Notes under the pieces: generated by a model | The model's database searches: none | The model's input: the letters and a program-made list of their open reading frames with translations, nothing else | What the model was told of the DNA's origin: nothing | From: Planctomycetota bacterium | Lineage (GTDB): Bacteria; Planctomycetota; Planctomycetia; Pirellulales; Pirellulaceae | Direction of reading: 5' to 3' | NCBI GenBank assembly: GCA_014381825.1 | Contig: JACNKX010000057.1 | Coordinates: 1 to 44,423 of the forward strand | Length of the DNA: 44,423 nt | Shown: positions 18,110-26,884 of the stretch, in pieces | Layout: every line of letters begins with the position of its first letter | Position numbering within the stretch: the stretch's first letter is position 1 | Position numbers and translations under genes: made by a program

Positions 18110-18780
18110 TGCCGAACGCTGTGACACGAAGTAGTCCAATTCAACACTTGCTGGAATCACGCGGTGCCAAGTTCCGTGACGTTGGCGGCAGTTCGTACGC
18201 TGTACATACCGATTCGGAGGAAGATGACCTGCGAACTTTGGAACGCTTGGGGCTTTGCGACCTAAGCGGACTGCACAAACTCGGCGTGAAGGGCCCCGAC
18301 TCAGAAACTTGGCTCACCAGCAAGGGGCTCGATGTACCGAGCGACGTCTTCGCATCTTGCTCGCTTCCTAACGGTGGAACGATCGTGCGGCTAGGCGCCG
18401 GCGAGTTCTTCTTGGAAGACGACATCAACAACACGACCTTGCTCGCATTGGCCGACCGGCTCGACACGCACAAAGGCAAGTTGGTTCGCGTCGAGCATCA
18501 AGAGGCGACATTCTTACTGACCGGTCGTCGCTCTTTGGAAGCATTGGCGCAAACTTGCGGAATCAATTTTCGCGAAGTGACAAGTCGCAAAGTCGTCTTC
18601 ACGCGCGTAGCGGGCGTCAGCTGTGGGATCCATCCGGAAACTTTCCGCGAAGTACCCGCGTACCGTCTTTGGGTCGATCCAAGCTATGCCGTCTACGTTT
18701 GGGAAACAGTTGCGGAGATTTGCCAAAGTTTGGACGGGGGTGAAATCGGCGCTGGATGCATCTATTTTGAATTGTTGTAG
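18109..18780 (+). CDS. mgdD: N-methylglutamate dehydrogenase subunit D (SoxG-like)
   Basis: 223 residues, starting within the mgdC stop (TAATG). It resembles the gamma subunit of the sarcosine oxidase family, a small GcvT-like fold. Visible features are LGLCDLSGLHKLGVKGPDSETWL near residue 45, LGAGEFFLEDD near 95, VEHQEATFLLTGRRS near 128, and a C-terminal VDPSYAVYVWETVAEICQ. It is the least conserved subunit of these complexes, so identification leans on position as well as sequence. It is the last gene of the block; the next gene is convergent with a 65-bp gap, so the transcript must end within that gap or run on antisense. Confidence 0.78.
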   Translation: MPNAVTRSSPIQHLLESRGAKFRDVGGSSYAVHTDSEEDDLRTLERLGLCDLSGLHKLGVKGPDSETWLTSKGLDVPSDVFASCSLPNGGTIVRLGAGEFFLEDDINNTTLLALADRLDTHKGKLVRVEHQEATFLLTGRRSLEALAQTCGINFREVTSRKVVFTRVAGVSCGIHPETFREVPAYRLWVDPSYAVYVWETVAEICQSLDGGEIGAGCIYFELL

Positions 18781-18845
18781 TGAGCGTCTTCGCCGTCGCG
18801 CGAATGCATGACTTCGGTTACGAAACCACCGTACACCTCTATCGA

Positions 18846-20411
18846 CTACCAGTTCAACCCAACGCCTTCACCACCGGTGGGTCGATCGAAGCCGCCTTTG
18901 AGCGGGCCTTTGTGTTTAGCAACCGCAAGTTCTCGCGGTCCTTCTTCGGCTTCCTCTTCCTTCGTAGCCTCCGGCTCTGGCAACGTTGCCTTCAATGACA
19001 GGGCAATGCGCTGAGCCTCACGGTCAATTGATAGTATCTTGACTTCAACGTCTTCCTCCTCGTTGACGACGTCACTGACAGCCCGAATTCGCTGGTGTGC
19101 CATTTCAGAAATGTGGATCAGTCCCTCGACACCGGGTGCAACCCGCACGAACGCGCCGAATTTGGCGATTCGCGTCACTGCTCCTTTCACAACCGTGCCA
19201 ATAGGCAGCTTCGCCTCGATTCCGTCCCAGGGATGATCGAGAAGGTCGCGATACGAGAGGCTGATCTTACCCGTCTGTTGGTTAATCTTCTCGACTTTCA
19301 CTCGGACTTTCTGACCGACTTGGACAACATCACTAGGATGCTTAACGCGTTCCCAGCTCAGCTGGCTGATGTGAATCATGCCATCGACGCCGCCAAGATC
19401 GACGAAGCAACCAAAGTCCTTGACGTTGCTGACCACACCGTCGCGGATGTCGCCGGCCGAGATTTCTTCGAGAATCTTCCGACGAGATTCCTCGCGCTCT
19501 CGTTCAAGCAGCGCGCGATGGCTAAGGACGAGATTTCGTTTGCGTTCGTTGACTTCCATGACGACACATTGCAGCTTCTGGCCGAGGTACTCGGAAAAGT
19601 CTTCGACTCGAAACATCGCGACTTGGCTGGCCGGCATAAAGCCTCGGATGTTGTTCACCATACATTCGAGGCCGCCCGTGTTGACCGCAGACACGCGAGC
19701 TTCGATGACAGTGCCTTCGGCCAAGTCGGACCAATCGGCAACATCTACGGACGCTCCGGGCACGGCAACTTCGTACAAACCATCGTCGGCATTGTAGCGT
19801 TTGAGGACGACTTCTAATTGTGCACCAACCGCAGGGGGTTCTTTGAAGTTGCGAATCGATGTGAAGCCCTGGTTGCGTCCGGTCAAACCGAAGAACACAT
19901 TGTCGCCTTCGACTCGCATTACCGGGGCACGCACCTTCGTGTCCAGCTCAATCATCTTGCTGGCTTGCTCGGTTGCATCCTCTTCGACGACACCATCGAG
20001 CGAAACGGTGGCCATTGATGCCAGAAGTTCGGCTTCCATTTCGGGAGTTAGCGGGTCGCGTCTTGAAGGCTTTGGAACGTTGGCGCGTGTCGGTGCGACG
20101 ACCTCGATCGGAATTGATTCAACGATCGTCTTCGGCAGACTGTCGGCTGCGACCGCCGCAGCTTGAGCAGTTTCGTCCGCGATGGGCTGATCCTTGCGAG
20201 CGACGATCGGCTTGCTCGATCTGACGGGCGTGGCGAGGTCGCTTCGACGCGACCCCACCTGAATCTTTGGCCGTATTGGCGCGACGACCGCGGGTTCACT
20301 GGGTGTCGCATCATTCGTCGTTGGCTCAGCGGGTTGCATGTCGGTGGAGTTGTCTTGCGGATCGGCAGGTGGCTGAGCGTCCGAAGGAGTCGCGGCTGAA
20401 TCACTATTCAT
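18846..20411 (-). CDS. S1-domain RNA-binding protein (ribosomal protein S1-like)
   Basis: 521 residues. The first 140 are low-complexity (Pro, Ala, Asp, Thr), with no S1 fold evident. They are followed by a degenerate S1-like unit (about 145-215) and three clear S1 units (about 231-300, 319-390 and 404-475). The third and fourth have the typical pattern: GxVxxVxDFGxFVDLGGVDGMIHISQLSW and VTRIAKFGAFVRVAPGVEGLIHISEM. A Glu-rich linker and basic Gly-rich tail end the protein. Such proteins bind mRNA at the ribosome, and this is probably the S1 homologue of the organism. Bacterial S1 often has four to six units, so the long disordered N-terminus in place of extra units is notable. No strong Shine-Dalgarno precedes the ATG. 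Confidence 0.85.
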   Translation of the reverse strand: MNSDSAATPSDAQPPADPQDNSTDMQPAEPTTNDATPSEPAVVAPIRPKIQVGSRRSDLATPVRSSKPIVARKDQPIADETAQAAAVAADSLPKTIVESIPIEVVAPTRANVPKPSRRDPLTPEMEAELLASMATVSLDGVVEEDATEQASKMIELDTKVRAPVMRVEGDNVFFGLTGRNQGFTSIRNFKEPPAVGAQLEVVLKRYNADDGLYEVAVPGASVDVADWSDLAEGTVIEARVSAVNTGGLECMVNNIRGFMPASQVAMFRVEDFSEYLGQKLQCVVMEVNERKRNLVLSHRALLEREREESRRKILEEISAGDIRDGVVSNVKDFGCFVDLGGVDGMIHISQLSWERVKHPSDVVQVGQKVRVKVEKINQQTGKISLSYRDLLDHPWDGIEAKLPIGTVVKGAVTRIAKFGAFVRVAPGVEGLIHISEMAHQRIRAVSDVVNEEEDVEVKILSIDREAQRIALSLKATLPEPEATKEEEAEEGPRELAVAKHKGPLKGGFDRPTGGEGVGLNW

Positions 20412-20625
20412 CAGGTCAGGTCCAAGTGCAAATGTCGTTAAATGAAGCCGGGGGCCACTATCGCGTCCTCCCTCACACTTTCAAGCCTTACAGTGTAACA
20501 ATCGCCTGCGAAAAACGGTAGACTCGCCATCCGAGTGTCCCGATATCGCATCGGCTGATTTGGCAGCCTGTTCTACCGATAATCTCCATTTCACCGTTGC
20601 TGCAATTACTCACGAAGGAAGTTGA

Positions 20626-21201
20626 ATGGTGTTTTCTTTTAACCCACGATCGTTTGGACCGGTGTGCGAGGCGCTGCTCGACTCTGATAACGCTTTCGAT
20701 CTCGGCCCCGGTCGGCCGAACCAAGCTGCCGCAGAGCGGCTGCGCGACCTAAACGAAGTCGCTCTCTTTAGCGGACAATCAATTGTAGATCATGATATGG
20801 CGGCCTGCTGTATATCGGGATTGTGGCTTCGACATGACTTTCTCGACGACTCGCACACGATTAGCCAGGATATTCACACCACCACGGGGAGCTACTGGCA
20901 CGGCATTATGCATCGTCGCGAGCCGGACTTTTCGAATGCGAAGTATTGGTTTCGGCGAGTCGGTGACCACGAGATCTTTCCTGTATTGCGAGACGCGGCA
21001 CGCCCGATTGTTATCGAAGCGAACGCGGACAACGCATTCGAATTTCTTGCGACCCAGGCCGCTTGGGACGCCTTTGCGTTCGTGGACCTTTGCGAAGCAG
21101 CGATACGCGGTCAGGCGGACGAAGCTCTTTGCCGAAAGATCTCGCGACTGGAGTGGCAAGTGTTGTTCGAGTACTGCTATCGCCAGGCAATCGGCGAGTG
21201 A
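20626..21201 (+). CDS. Conserved protein of unknown function
   Basis: 191 residues; ATG 20626 is supported by AAGGAAG about eight bases upstream. No signal peptide or membrane segment is seen, so it is cytoplasmic. A striking central block near residue 85 reads GSYWHGIMHRREPDFSNAK and is followed by YWFRRVGDHEIF. It is dense in His, Arg, Trp and Tyr and looks like an active site or ligand pocket. I recall similar short proteins in planctomycetes and some other phyla but no assigned function. It is transcribed divergently from the S1-domain gene across a 214-bp gap and converges on the Gly/Tyr-rich protein with a 7-bp gap. Confidence 0.75.
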   Translation: MVFSFNPRSFGPVCEALLDSDNAFDLGPGRPNQAAAERLRDLNEVALFSGQSIVDHDMAACCISGLWLRHDFLDDSHTISQDIHTTTGSYWHGIMHRREPDFSNAKYWFRRVGDHEIFPVLRDAARPIVIEANADNAFEFLATQAAWDAFAFVDLCEAAIRGQADEALCRKISRLEWQVLFEYCYRQAIGE

Positions 21202-21208
21202 TGACAGG

Positions 21209-21694
21209 CTATTCACCCGCCTGAGCAACGACCGCTTCAGCCTTCGCGTAGTGCGGATTATAGATCAACTTCGAGGCAACGAATGCCTCCGGATTGTCAC
21301 CGTAGAACGGATTTTGAATCACTTTTGCGACCGAATCCGTGGCCTTAGAAATCTGTTGTGGGCCTTCATCCTCGACTGGATCGGGGACGAAGGGATTCAA
21401 AGCGAATTGCCGATTTGTCTGCGGGGCCGGACGTTGTGGTAGATAGGCGAACGGGCTATCGCCAATTGGACGACGACGAATCTCGTGACTGTAGTACACT
21501 GGTGGATGCAACGCGAAGTACGGAGGAACCGGGACATAGCCGAGACCATATACCGAGCCCCCAAAACCAGAATTGCCGTAACCAAACCCCTGCCCAAAAT
21601 GACTTCCGCCACGATATCCGTATTGTGCTTGCGATTCATTGGTGAACATCAGGCTCGCAACTAACAACGTCGCACAAATTATCACAGCTCTCAT
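21209..21694 (-). CDS. Secreted Gly/Tyr/Pro-rich protein
   Basis: 161 residues. A Sec signal peptide is clear: a short charged start, a hydrophobic run (VIICATLLVASLMF), and a cleavage site around SQAQ-YG at about residue 23. The next 50 residues are rich in Gly, Tyr and Phe (YGYRGGSHFGQGFGYGNSGFGG), then Pro-rich (VPVPPYFALHPPVYYSH). The C-terminal third is more ordinary, with NPFVPDP and two NP-x-Y motifs (NPFYG, NPHY). AGAGGA lies upstream of the ATG. Proteins of this composition are common in planctomycetes and are presumed cell-envelope or surface components; no enzymatic motif is present. Confidence 0.7.
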   Translation of the reverse strand: MRAVIICATLLVASLMFTNESQAQYGYRGGSHFGQGFGYGNSGFGGSVYGLGYVPVPPYFALHPPVYYSHEIRRRPIGDSPFAYLPQRPAPQTNRQFALNPFVPDPVEDEGPQQISKATDSVAKVIQNPFYGDNPEAFVASKLIYNPHYAKAEAVVAQAGE

Positions 21695-21803
21695 CGTGGC
21701 ATCCTCTTAAGCCGACACGGATCGAAACACGGTTGTACTTTCACCTTCCACACTAATTGCCGTCATTAAGCATTACAACTGTCACCATCCGACAACTCCG
21801 CCA

Positions 21804-22880
21804 ATGGACGCCAAGCAACTGACCAAGGATTTGAAGCGAGAAGCTCACAGCTTGGGCTTCTCGCTGGTTGGCGTCTGTCCCGCCGTAAATGCCAGTGGTT
21901 TCAGTAAGTTTCAAGAGTGGCTAGCCGCAGGGTATGCCGGCGAAATGCGCTACCTTAACGAGCGAGAATCGGCTTACGAGCATCCTCGTTCAGTTCTGGA
22001 AGGCGCACGCAGCGTCGTGATGCTGGCGATGAACTACAGAAACGAAACGCCCACTGAGCCAAAATGTGGGCAGGGTCGAGTGTCGCGGTATGCCTGGGGG
22101 GAAGTGGACTATCACGACATAATTCACAAACGACTGAAGCAACTCGCAGCAGCGATGTGCGATTGGATGCCCGATGCGAACGTCCGCGGAGTAGTCGATA
22201 CAGCTCCGTTGCTCGAACGAGAATTTGCGGAACTTTCGGGACTCGGTTGGATCGGCAAGAACACGTTGTTATTGAACCAGACGTTCGGCAGTTGGTTCTT
22301 CCTCGCTGCGTTGCTCACCGATCAGGAATTGGATTACGACGAGCCTCATGAGACGGATCACTGCGGCACCTGCCGAGCGTGTCTCGACGCCTGCCCCACC
22401 GATGCCTTTCCGCAACCCTATGTCCTCGACGCGACGAAGTGCATCAGCTACTTGACCATCGAGCTTCGCGAGCAAGTGCCCGACGCACTGCGCGCGGGAA
22501 TCGGCGATTGGATGTTTGGTTGCGACGTGTGCCAAGACGTCTGCCCGTGGAACAATCGAGTTCCGGATTGCGACGAGCCCGCGTTCACGCCGCGCAAGGA
22601 TAACAACCCGATCGAACTAGCGGAACTATTCTACCTAACCGACGAGCAGTTTCGCACTCAATTCCGCAAGACACCTCTGTGGCGTTCCAAACGAAGAGGC
22701 ATCCTGCGTAATGCCGCAATCGTACTCGGCAATCAACGCGCTACGCTGGCGATCGCGGCTCTGACTCGTGGTGCATGCGATTCTGAGCGGATAGTGCAAG
22801 AAGCTTGTAGATGGGCGCTCCAGCAGATTGGCGGGAACGGCGAGCGGTCGTTGTTGCCAGAGAGGCGCGACGCCGAGTAG
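21804..22880 (+). CDS. queG: Epoxyqueuosine reductase
   Basis: 358 residues. QueG reduces epoxyqueuosine to queuosine, the last step in making the modified base at tRNA position 34, using cobalamin and two 4Fe-4S clusters. The N-terminal cobalamin-binding part includes LGFSLVGVCPA and RSVVMLAMNYR. The ferredoxin part shows CGTCRACLDACPTDAF near residue 185, then CDVCQDVCPWNNR near 240, which together carry the cluster-binding cysteines. The C-terminus has a HEAT-like stretch (RRGILRNAAIVLGNQR). The length matches the family. It is transcribed divergently from the Gly/Tyr-rich gene; hicB starts 42 bp downstream. Confidence 0.92.
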   Translation: MDAKQLTKDLKREAHSLGFSLVGVCPAVNASGFSKFQEWLAAGYAGEMRYLNERESAYEHPRSVLEGARSVVMLAMNYRNETPTEPKCGQGRVSRYAWGEVDYHDIIHKRLKQLAAAMCDWMPDANVRGVVDTAPLLEREFAELSGLGWIGKNTLLLNQTFGSWFFLAALLTDQELDYDEPHETDHCGTCRACLDACPTDAFPQPYVLDATKCISYLTIELREQVPDALRAGIGDWMFGCDVCQDVCPWNNRVPDCDEPAFTPRKDNNPIELAELFYLTDEQFRTQFRKTPLWRSKRRGILRNAAIVLGNQRATLAIAALTRGACDSERIVQEACRWALQQIGGNGERSLLPERRDAE

Positions 22881-22922
22881 AATTAACGTTAGTCCGGTTC
22901 TGTTCGAGTACAGAGGAAGATC

Positions 22923-23114
22923 ATGCAAGTTGTTAAGATTGTGGTTTGGCAGGAAGACGATGCGTGGTTGGGCTACTTGCAGGAGTACCCTGATTACTGG
23001 ACGCAAGGATCGACGCCGGATGATCTCAAAGAGCACTTGAAGGATCTTCATGCTGATCTATCCTCCGGTGCTATTCCTGGTGCCCGGCGTGTCGAGGATC
23101 TCGTGTTGTCATGA
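22923..23114 (+). CDS. hicB: HicB-like antitoxin
   Basis: 63 residues; GAGGAAG lies just upstream of ATG 22923. It matches the short HicB family: a partially degraded RNase-H-like fold with WQEDDAWLGYLQEYPDYWTQG, then a helical DLKEHLKDLHADL segment. It is too short to carry the C-terminal DNA-binding domain of longer HicB proteins, so autoregulation through its own HTH is not evident. It overlaps the toxin gene by 4 nt (ATGA). It should bind and neutralise HicA. Confidence 0.85.
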   Translation: MQVVKIVVWQEDDAWLGYLQEYPDYWTQGSTPDDLKEHLKDLHADLSSGAIPGARRVEDLVLS

Positions 23115-23308
23115 AGCGGGTCGAGTTGATCAAAGCAATCGAAGCTTTCGGATGTGTCTTGATCCGACACGGTGGAAAACACGATTGGTATCGCAACCCA
23201 AGCACTGGCGTTTCACAACCAATCCCACGCCATCGAGAGATCAAAGAACATCTTGCCAAGCGCATCATCAAAATGCTTGACGACAAACCAGGCCAGCCGG
23301 GTTCATGA
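23111..23308 (+). CDS. hicA: HicA-like mRNA interferase toxin
   Basis: 65 residues. It has the double-stranded-RNA-binding-like fold of HicA: KRVELIKAIEAFGCVLIRHGGKHDWYRN at the N-terminus, with the catalytic His in GGKHDWY, then PRHREIKEHLAKRIIKML. HicA toxins cleave mRNA during stress and are held in check by HicB. The order here is antitoxin first, the reverse of the more common hicA-hicB layout. The genes overlap, so synthesis of toxin is coupled to antitoxin. The last few residues (KPGQPGS) are not typical of the family. Confidence 0.85.
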   Translation: MKRVELIKAIEAFGCVLIRHGGKHDWYRNPSTGVSQPIPRHREIKEHLAKRIIKMLDDKPGQPGS

Positions 23309-23341
23309 ATGCCGCATTCCAGCGTTCTGGAGAATCAGCCT

Positions 23342-26300
23342 CTACGATTGTTTTCGCAACTCTTCGAGTGACTTCTGAACTGTCGCAAGTTGTTCTTCAA
23401 GTTGCGTAAGGCTTTTGCGTTCTTTCTCGACGACGGCGGCTGGCGCTCGATCGATAAAGCTCGCATTCTCGAGTTTTTTCTTCTTACTTTGGATCAAGTT
23501 CTGCAGCTTGGGTCTTTCCTTTTCGAGACGTTCGATCTCGGCCGAAACATCAATCAAGCCCGCGAGATCAACGAAGACGTCAATGCCTTGCAGACTGATG
23601 TGTGCGTTGGTCGTCGGAGGCTCGGCCTCCGGTCCCCAAGCGGCGACGGACGCGTTCGCCATCCCGGCGAAGTACGGTTTCAACGGCTTGAGGAGAGCGA
23701 TCGTCTCCGAGTCTGCTCTTACCTTGAATTCGATCGCCTTCTTCGGCGCGATGTTCTGACGACTCCGGATCTCGCGAACTGCGCCCAGCACCTGTTGGAA
23801 CGTGGCGAATTGCGATTCGATCTCGGCGTCACGTCGAGCCGGATCTGCGACCGGCCAAGACGCAACAATGATCTTCTCCACGCCCGATGTCAACTCGGTG
23901 AGACCGCGCTCGGGAGCGAACTCGTTCAGCAAGCCCCAGATCTCTTCCGTGATGAACGGAATGACCGGATGCAGTAGTCGCAGCAGCGTATCAAGCGAAT
24001 GAGCTAGTACTCGTTGAGCCGTCGCGCGAGTCGCATCGTTCTGCAATCGCTCTTTCGCGATTTCGATGTAGAAGCTGCAAAAGTCGTCCCAAGCGAAGTC
24101 GTACAAGGACCGCATCGCATCGGCAAAGTGATAAGTTTCAAGCGAATCCGTCACTGCTTTCGTTACTGTTGCCAGGCGGCTAAGTAACCAACGATCTTCG
24201 ACTGCCAGATCCTCGTCGGCGACAACGCCCGCCTCGTAACCTTCGAGATTCATCAACGCAAAACGAGAGGCGTTCCAAAGCTTGTTACAAAAGTTGCGAG
24301 ACTGCTCGAAACGCTCACTAACAACCGGGCCGCGAGGCAACGTCTTGTCCTCGTCCTTGCGAGCCCATTGCGTCGAGAACTCTTCGCCGCATTTCTTGCA
24401 CGCAACGCGAGCCAGTTCACGATTCTTTTTGGTTTGCTCGGTTAACGACTCGCAGTGTGGGCATTCAAATTGAACTGGCATCCTAACGTCTTGCGTTTCT
24501 GTCGTCAGATAAGCCAAACCGAATCGTAATGCATCGGGGCCGAACTTCTCAATAACGTCCAGCGGATCAACGCCATTCCCTTTCGACTTCGACATTGTCT
24601 CGCCGTAGCCATCGAGGATCTTCGGGTGGATGAATACTTCGTGGAACGGAATCTCGTTCATGTTGTTCAGCCCAGTCAGCACCATCCTCGCCACCCACAG
24701 AGTGATAATATCGCGGCTGGTGATCAGCACACTCGTCGGATAGAAGTAGTCGAGTGCTTCGTTGCCATCGGGCCAACCTAGTGTGGAGTGAGGCCAGAGC
24801 GCCGAACTGAACCACGTGTCGAGGACGTCTTCTTCCTGGACGAACCCTTGCTCCTCGATCGTCTTCTCATGGGACTCGTAGCCCGGAGCAATGGAGACCA
24901 GGAGCATGGCAGGCTGCTCTTCGGTCGCTTCAAGCTTGTGAATAGAGACCTGCGCTGCGTCTCCGAAGGCGGCCGACGCTTGGCTCTCTCCTGCTAAACT
25001 CCATTCCTTCGACCAGATTGGAATGCGGTGCCCCCACCACAACTGGCGTCCGACAGGCCAGTCCCGTTTCTCTGACAGCCAGTCGAGATAGCTCTTCGTG
25101 TATCGAGATGGAAAGATCTTCACACGCTCGTCGTCAACGGCATCCATTGCCGATTGGGCCAGGTCTCCCATCTTTACAAACCACTGATCTGCCAGCAGTG
25201 GCTCGATCGGAGTCTTACTGCGATCCGAGTGCGCGAGATCGATCTCACGGTCTTCGATATCGCCGAGTAATTCCAGCTCTTCCAGATTCGCGACAACTCG
25301 TTTACGAGCCTGCTTCATCGTCTGGCCTTGATACGGGCCAGCATGTTCGTTCAGCGTACCTTCCGGATTCAGGATGTTGATCATCGGAAGTTTTTGTCGT
25401 AGGCCTACTTCGTAATCGTTCGCGTCGTGCGCTGGTGTGATCTTCACGCAGCCGCTACCGAGTTCCGGCTTGGCCCATTCGTCGGTGACCAAGGGAATCT
25501 CACGATTAACCAACGGCAGCATCAACATGCGTCCATCGCTCGCCATATCACGAAGCTGCTCCAACGCGGGCAGCATCTCCATTCGCCGCTGCTGGACATT
25601 GTCGAGCTGCTTTTGCACGGCGTCTTTCTCTTTGGCTGGAGCAGCGGCGAGCCGCTCCTTGAGTTCGGCTTCAACCTTATCCAACGCGCCCGCTGGATTA
25701 GGATGTACCGCAACCGCTGTATCACCAAGCATCGTCTCGGGGCGCGTCGTGGCGATCGTGACGTGTGTGGGCTCGCCGGGCTTGGGATCGATCACCGGAT
25801 AGCTGAAGTGCCAGAAATAGCCTTTGACAACTTCGTGAAAGACTTCGTCGTCGCTAACCGCTGTTTGTAAGAAGGTGTCCCAATTCACCAGGCGTTTGCC
25901 GCGATAGATTAGCCCCTTGCTGAACAGATCGTAAAAGGTCTGTCGCACGGCCTTCGCACAAACTTCGTCGAGTGTGAATCGCGTGCGCCGCCAATCGCAG
26001 CTGCAACCCATTTGCTTGAGCTGGCCCAGAATCCGCTCGCCGTACTCTTCCTTCCACTGCCAAATCCGCTCGACGAGATTCTCGCGCCCCAGATCATGTC
26101 GCGTCAGACCCTCCTCTTCCTTCAATCGCCGCTCGACAACCGCTTGCGTCGCGATCCCCGCATGGTCCATTCCCGGCATCCAAAGCGTCTCGAAGCCCTG
26201 CATCCGCTTCATGCGAATCATCGTGTCTTGCAGCGTGTTGTTCAACGCATGCCCAAGGTGCAATGCTCCTGTGACGTTCGGCGGGGGAATGACGATCGAG

Positions 26301-26446
26301 TATGGTTTGCGATCCGAATTCGGCTCGGCGTTGAAGTAACCACCCTCTTCCCACGCTTGGTAGATGCGCGGTTGGGCTGTTTGATAGTCAAAGCGATTAG
26401 GGAGTGAATCAGACACAGTTTGAATCCGTTCGCGACTTGCCGTCAC
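23342..26446 (-). CDS. valS: Valyl-tRNA synthetase
   Basis: 1034 residues, a class I synthetase that charges tRNA-Val. The HIGH motif appears as PPPNVTGALHLGHALN near residue 55 and the KMSKS motif as TMSKSKGNGVDP near 620. The CP1 editing domain lies between, with TTRPETMLGDTAVAVHP. A Cys4 zinc-ribbon-like insert (CPHCESL to CKKCGEE) follows the KMSKS region. The tRNA-binding alpha-helical domain and a C-terminal coiled coil (ERLEKERPKLQNLIQSKKKK) complete the usual architecture. The GTG start at 26446 begins 3 nt after the upstream gene's stop; a second GTG at 26416 is possible. It is the distal gene of a run led by cimA, so it may fall under the Val/Ile attenuator at 28836-29034. Confidence 0.95.
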   Translation of the reverse strand: MTASRERIQTVSDSLPNRFDYQTAQPRIYQAWEEGGYFNAEPNSDRKPYSIVIPPPNVTGALHLGHALNNTLQDTMIRMKRMQGFETLWMPGMDHAGIATQAVVERRLKEEEGLTRHDLGRENLVERIWQWKEEYGERILGQLKQMGCSCDWRRTRFTLDEVCAKAVRQTFYDLFSKGLIYRGKRLVNWDTFLQTAVSDDEVFHEVVKGYFWHFSYPVIDPKPGEPTHVTIATTRPETMLGDTAVAVHPNPAGALDKVEAELKERLAAAPAKEKDAVQKQLDNVQQRRMEMLPALEQLRDMASDGRMLMLPLVNREIPLVTDEWAKPELGSGCVKITPAHDANDYEVGLRQKLPMINILNPEGTLNEHAGPYQGQTMKQARKRVVANLEELELLGDIEDREIDLAHSDRSKTPIEPLLADQWFVKMGDLAQSAMDAVDDERVKIFPSRYTKSYLDWLSEKRDWPVGRQLWWGHRIPIWSKEWSLAGESQASAAFGDAAQVSIHKLEATEEQPAMLLVSIAPGYESHEKTIEEQGFVQEEDVLDTWFSSALWPHSTLGWPDGNEALDYFYPTSVLITSRDIITLWVARMVLTGLNNMNEIPFHEVFIHPKILDGYGETMSKSKGNGVDPLDVIEKFGPDALRFGLAYLTTETQDVRMPVQFECPHCESLTEQTKKNRELARVACKKCGEEFSTQWARKDEDKTLPRGPVVSERFEQSRNFCNKLWNASRFALMNLEGYEAGVVADEDLAVEDRWLLSRLATVTKAVTDSLETYHFADAMRSLYDFAWDDFCSFYIEIAKERLQNDATRATAQRVLAHSLDTLLRLLHPVIPFITEEIWGLLNEFAPERGLTELTSGVEKIIVASWPVADPARRDAEIESQFATFQQVLGAVREIRSRQNIAPKKAIEFKVRADSETIALLKPLKPYFAGMANASVAAWGPEAEPPTTNAHISLQGIDVFVDLAGLIDVSAEIERLEKERPKLQNLIQSKKKKLENASFIDRAPAAVVEKERKSLTQLEEQLATVQKSLEELRKQS

Positions 26447-26449
26447 GTT

Positions 26450-26884
26450 CTATTTAGATCGAATGGAGTAGGAATGGTTTCCGCCCAGCAGCGTTAAGAC
26501 GTCGCCTTCACGATCCGCTACAAGAGTGAACATGTCGATGATATCGCGTCCCAGGACGCTCATATCCAACAGCTGGTCGTCGGCACAGGCGGCGACTTCC
26601 GCCCGAAAAATGACCATTTGCCCGCCGTTTCGCGCAAACGCGAGTATCACTCGGAGACGAACGGCATCGATCAGGCCACCAATTCCTCCCAGCTTTGTTT
26701 CTGGTTCGCTTGTTCGCAGACTGAGTGACTTCCAAACATCGGCACTCAAAACCGTTCGATCCGCGCCGGTATCGACCAGCATCTCGAAGCCGTGCCATTC
26801 ACCACTCTCAGCTTGGATTTCGGCCAGCAACAAGGGGCGTACAACGCCGTCCTTGCATTCTTCCCACCTACCGTCAAACCGCAT
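26450..26884 (-). CDS. Retropepsin-like aspartyl protease
   Basis: 144 residues from ATG 26884, which overlaps the upstream DUF5678 gene by 11 nt; earlier in-frame starts would extend far into that gene. The single active-site motif is MLVDTGADRTVLSAD near residue 40, the D-T-G of retroviral-type aspartyl proteases, which work as dimers. A LGGIGG flap-like segment follows, then MSVLGRDIIDMFTLVAD, which matches the ILG-x-D motif of the fold. No signal peptide is seen, so it is cytoplasmic. The substrate is unknown; the partner gene is the obvious candidate interactor. The pair sits between cimA and valS, 3 nt from the latter. Confidence 0.8.
   Translation of the reverse strand: MRFDGRWEECKDGVVRPLLLAEIQAESGEWHGFEMLVDTGADRTVLSADVWKSLSLRTSEPETKLGGIGGLIDAVRLRVILAFARNGGQMVIFRAEVAACADDQLLDMSVLGRDIIDMFTLVADREGDVLTLLGGNHSYSIRSK

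Noticed and set aside
19095-19817. 240-codon plus-strand frame opposite the S1-domain gene
   Set aside because: Antisense shadow of a clear S1-domain coding sequence.
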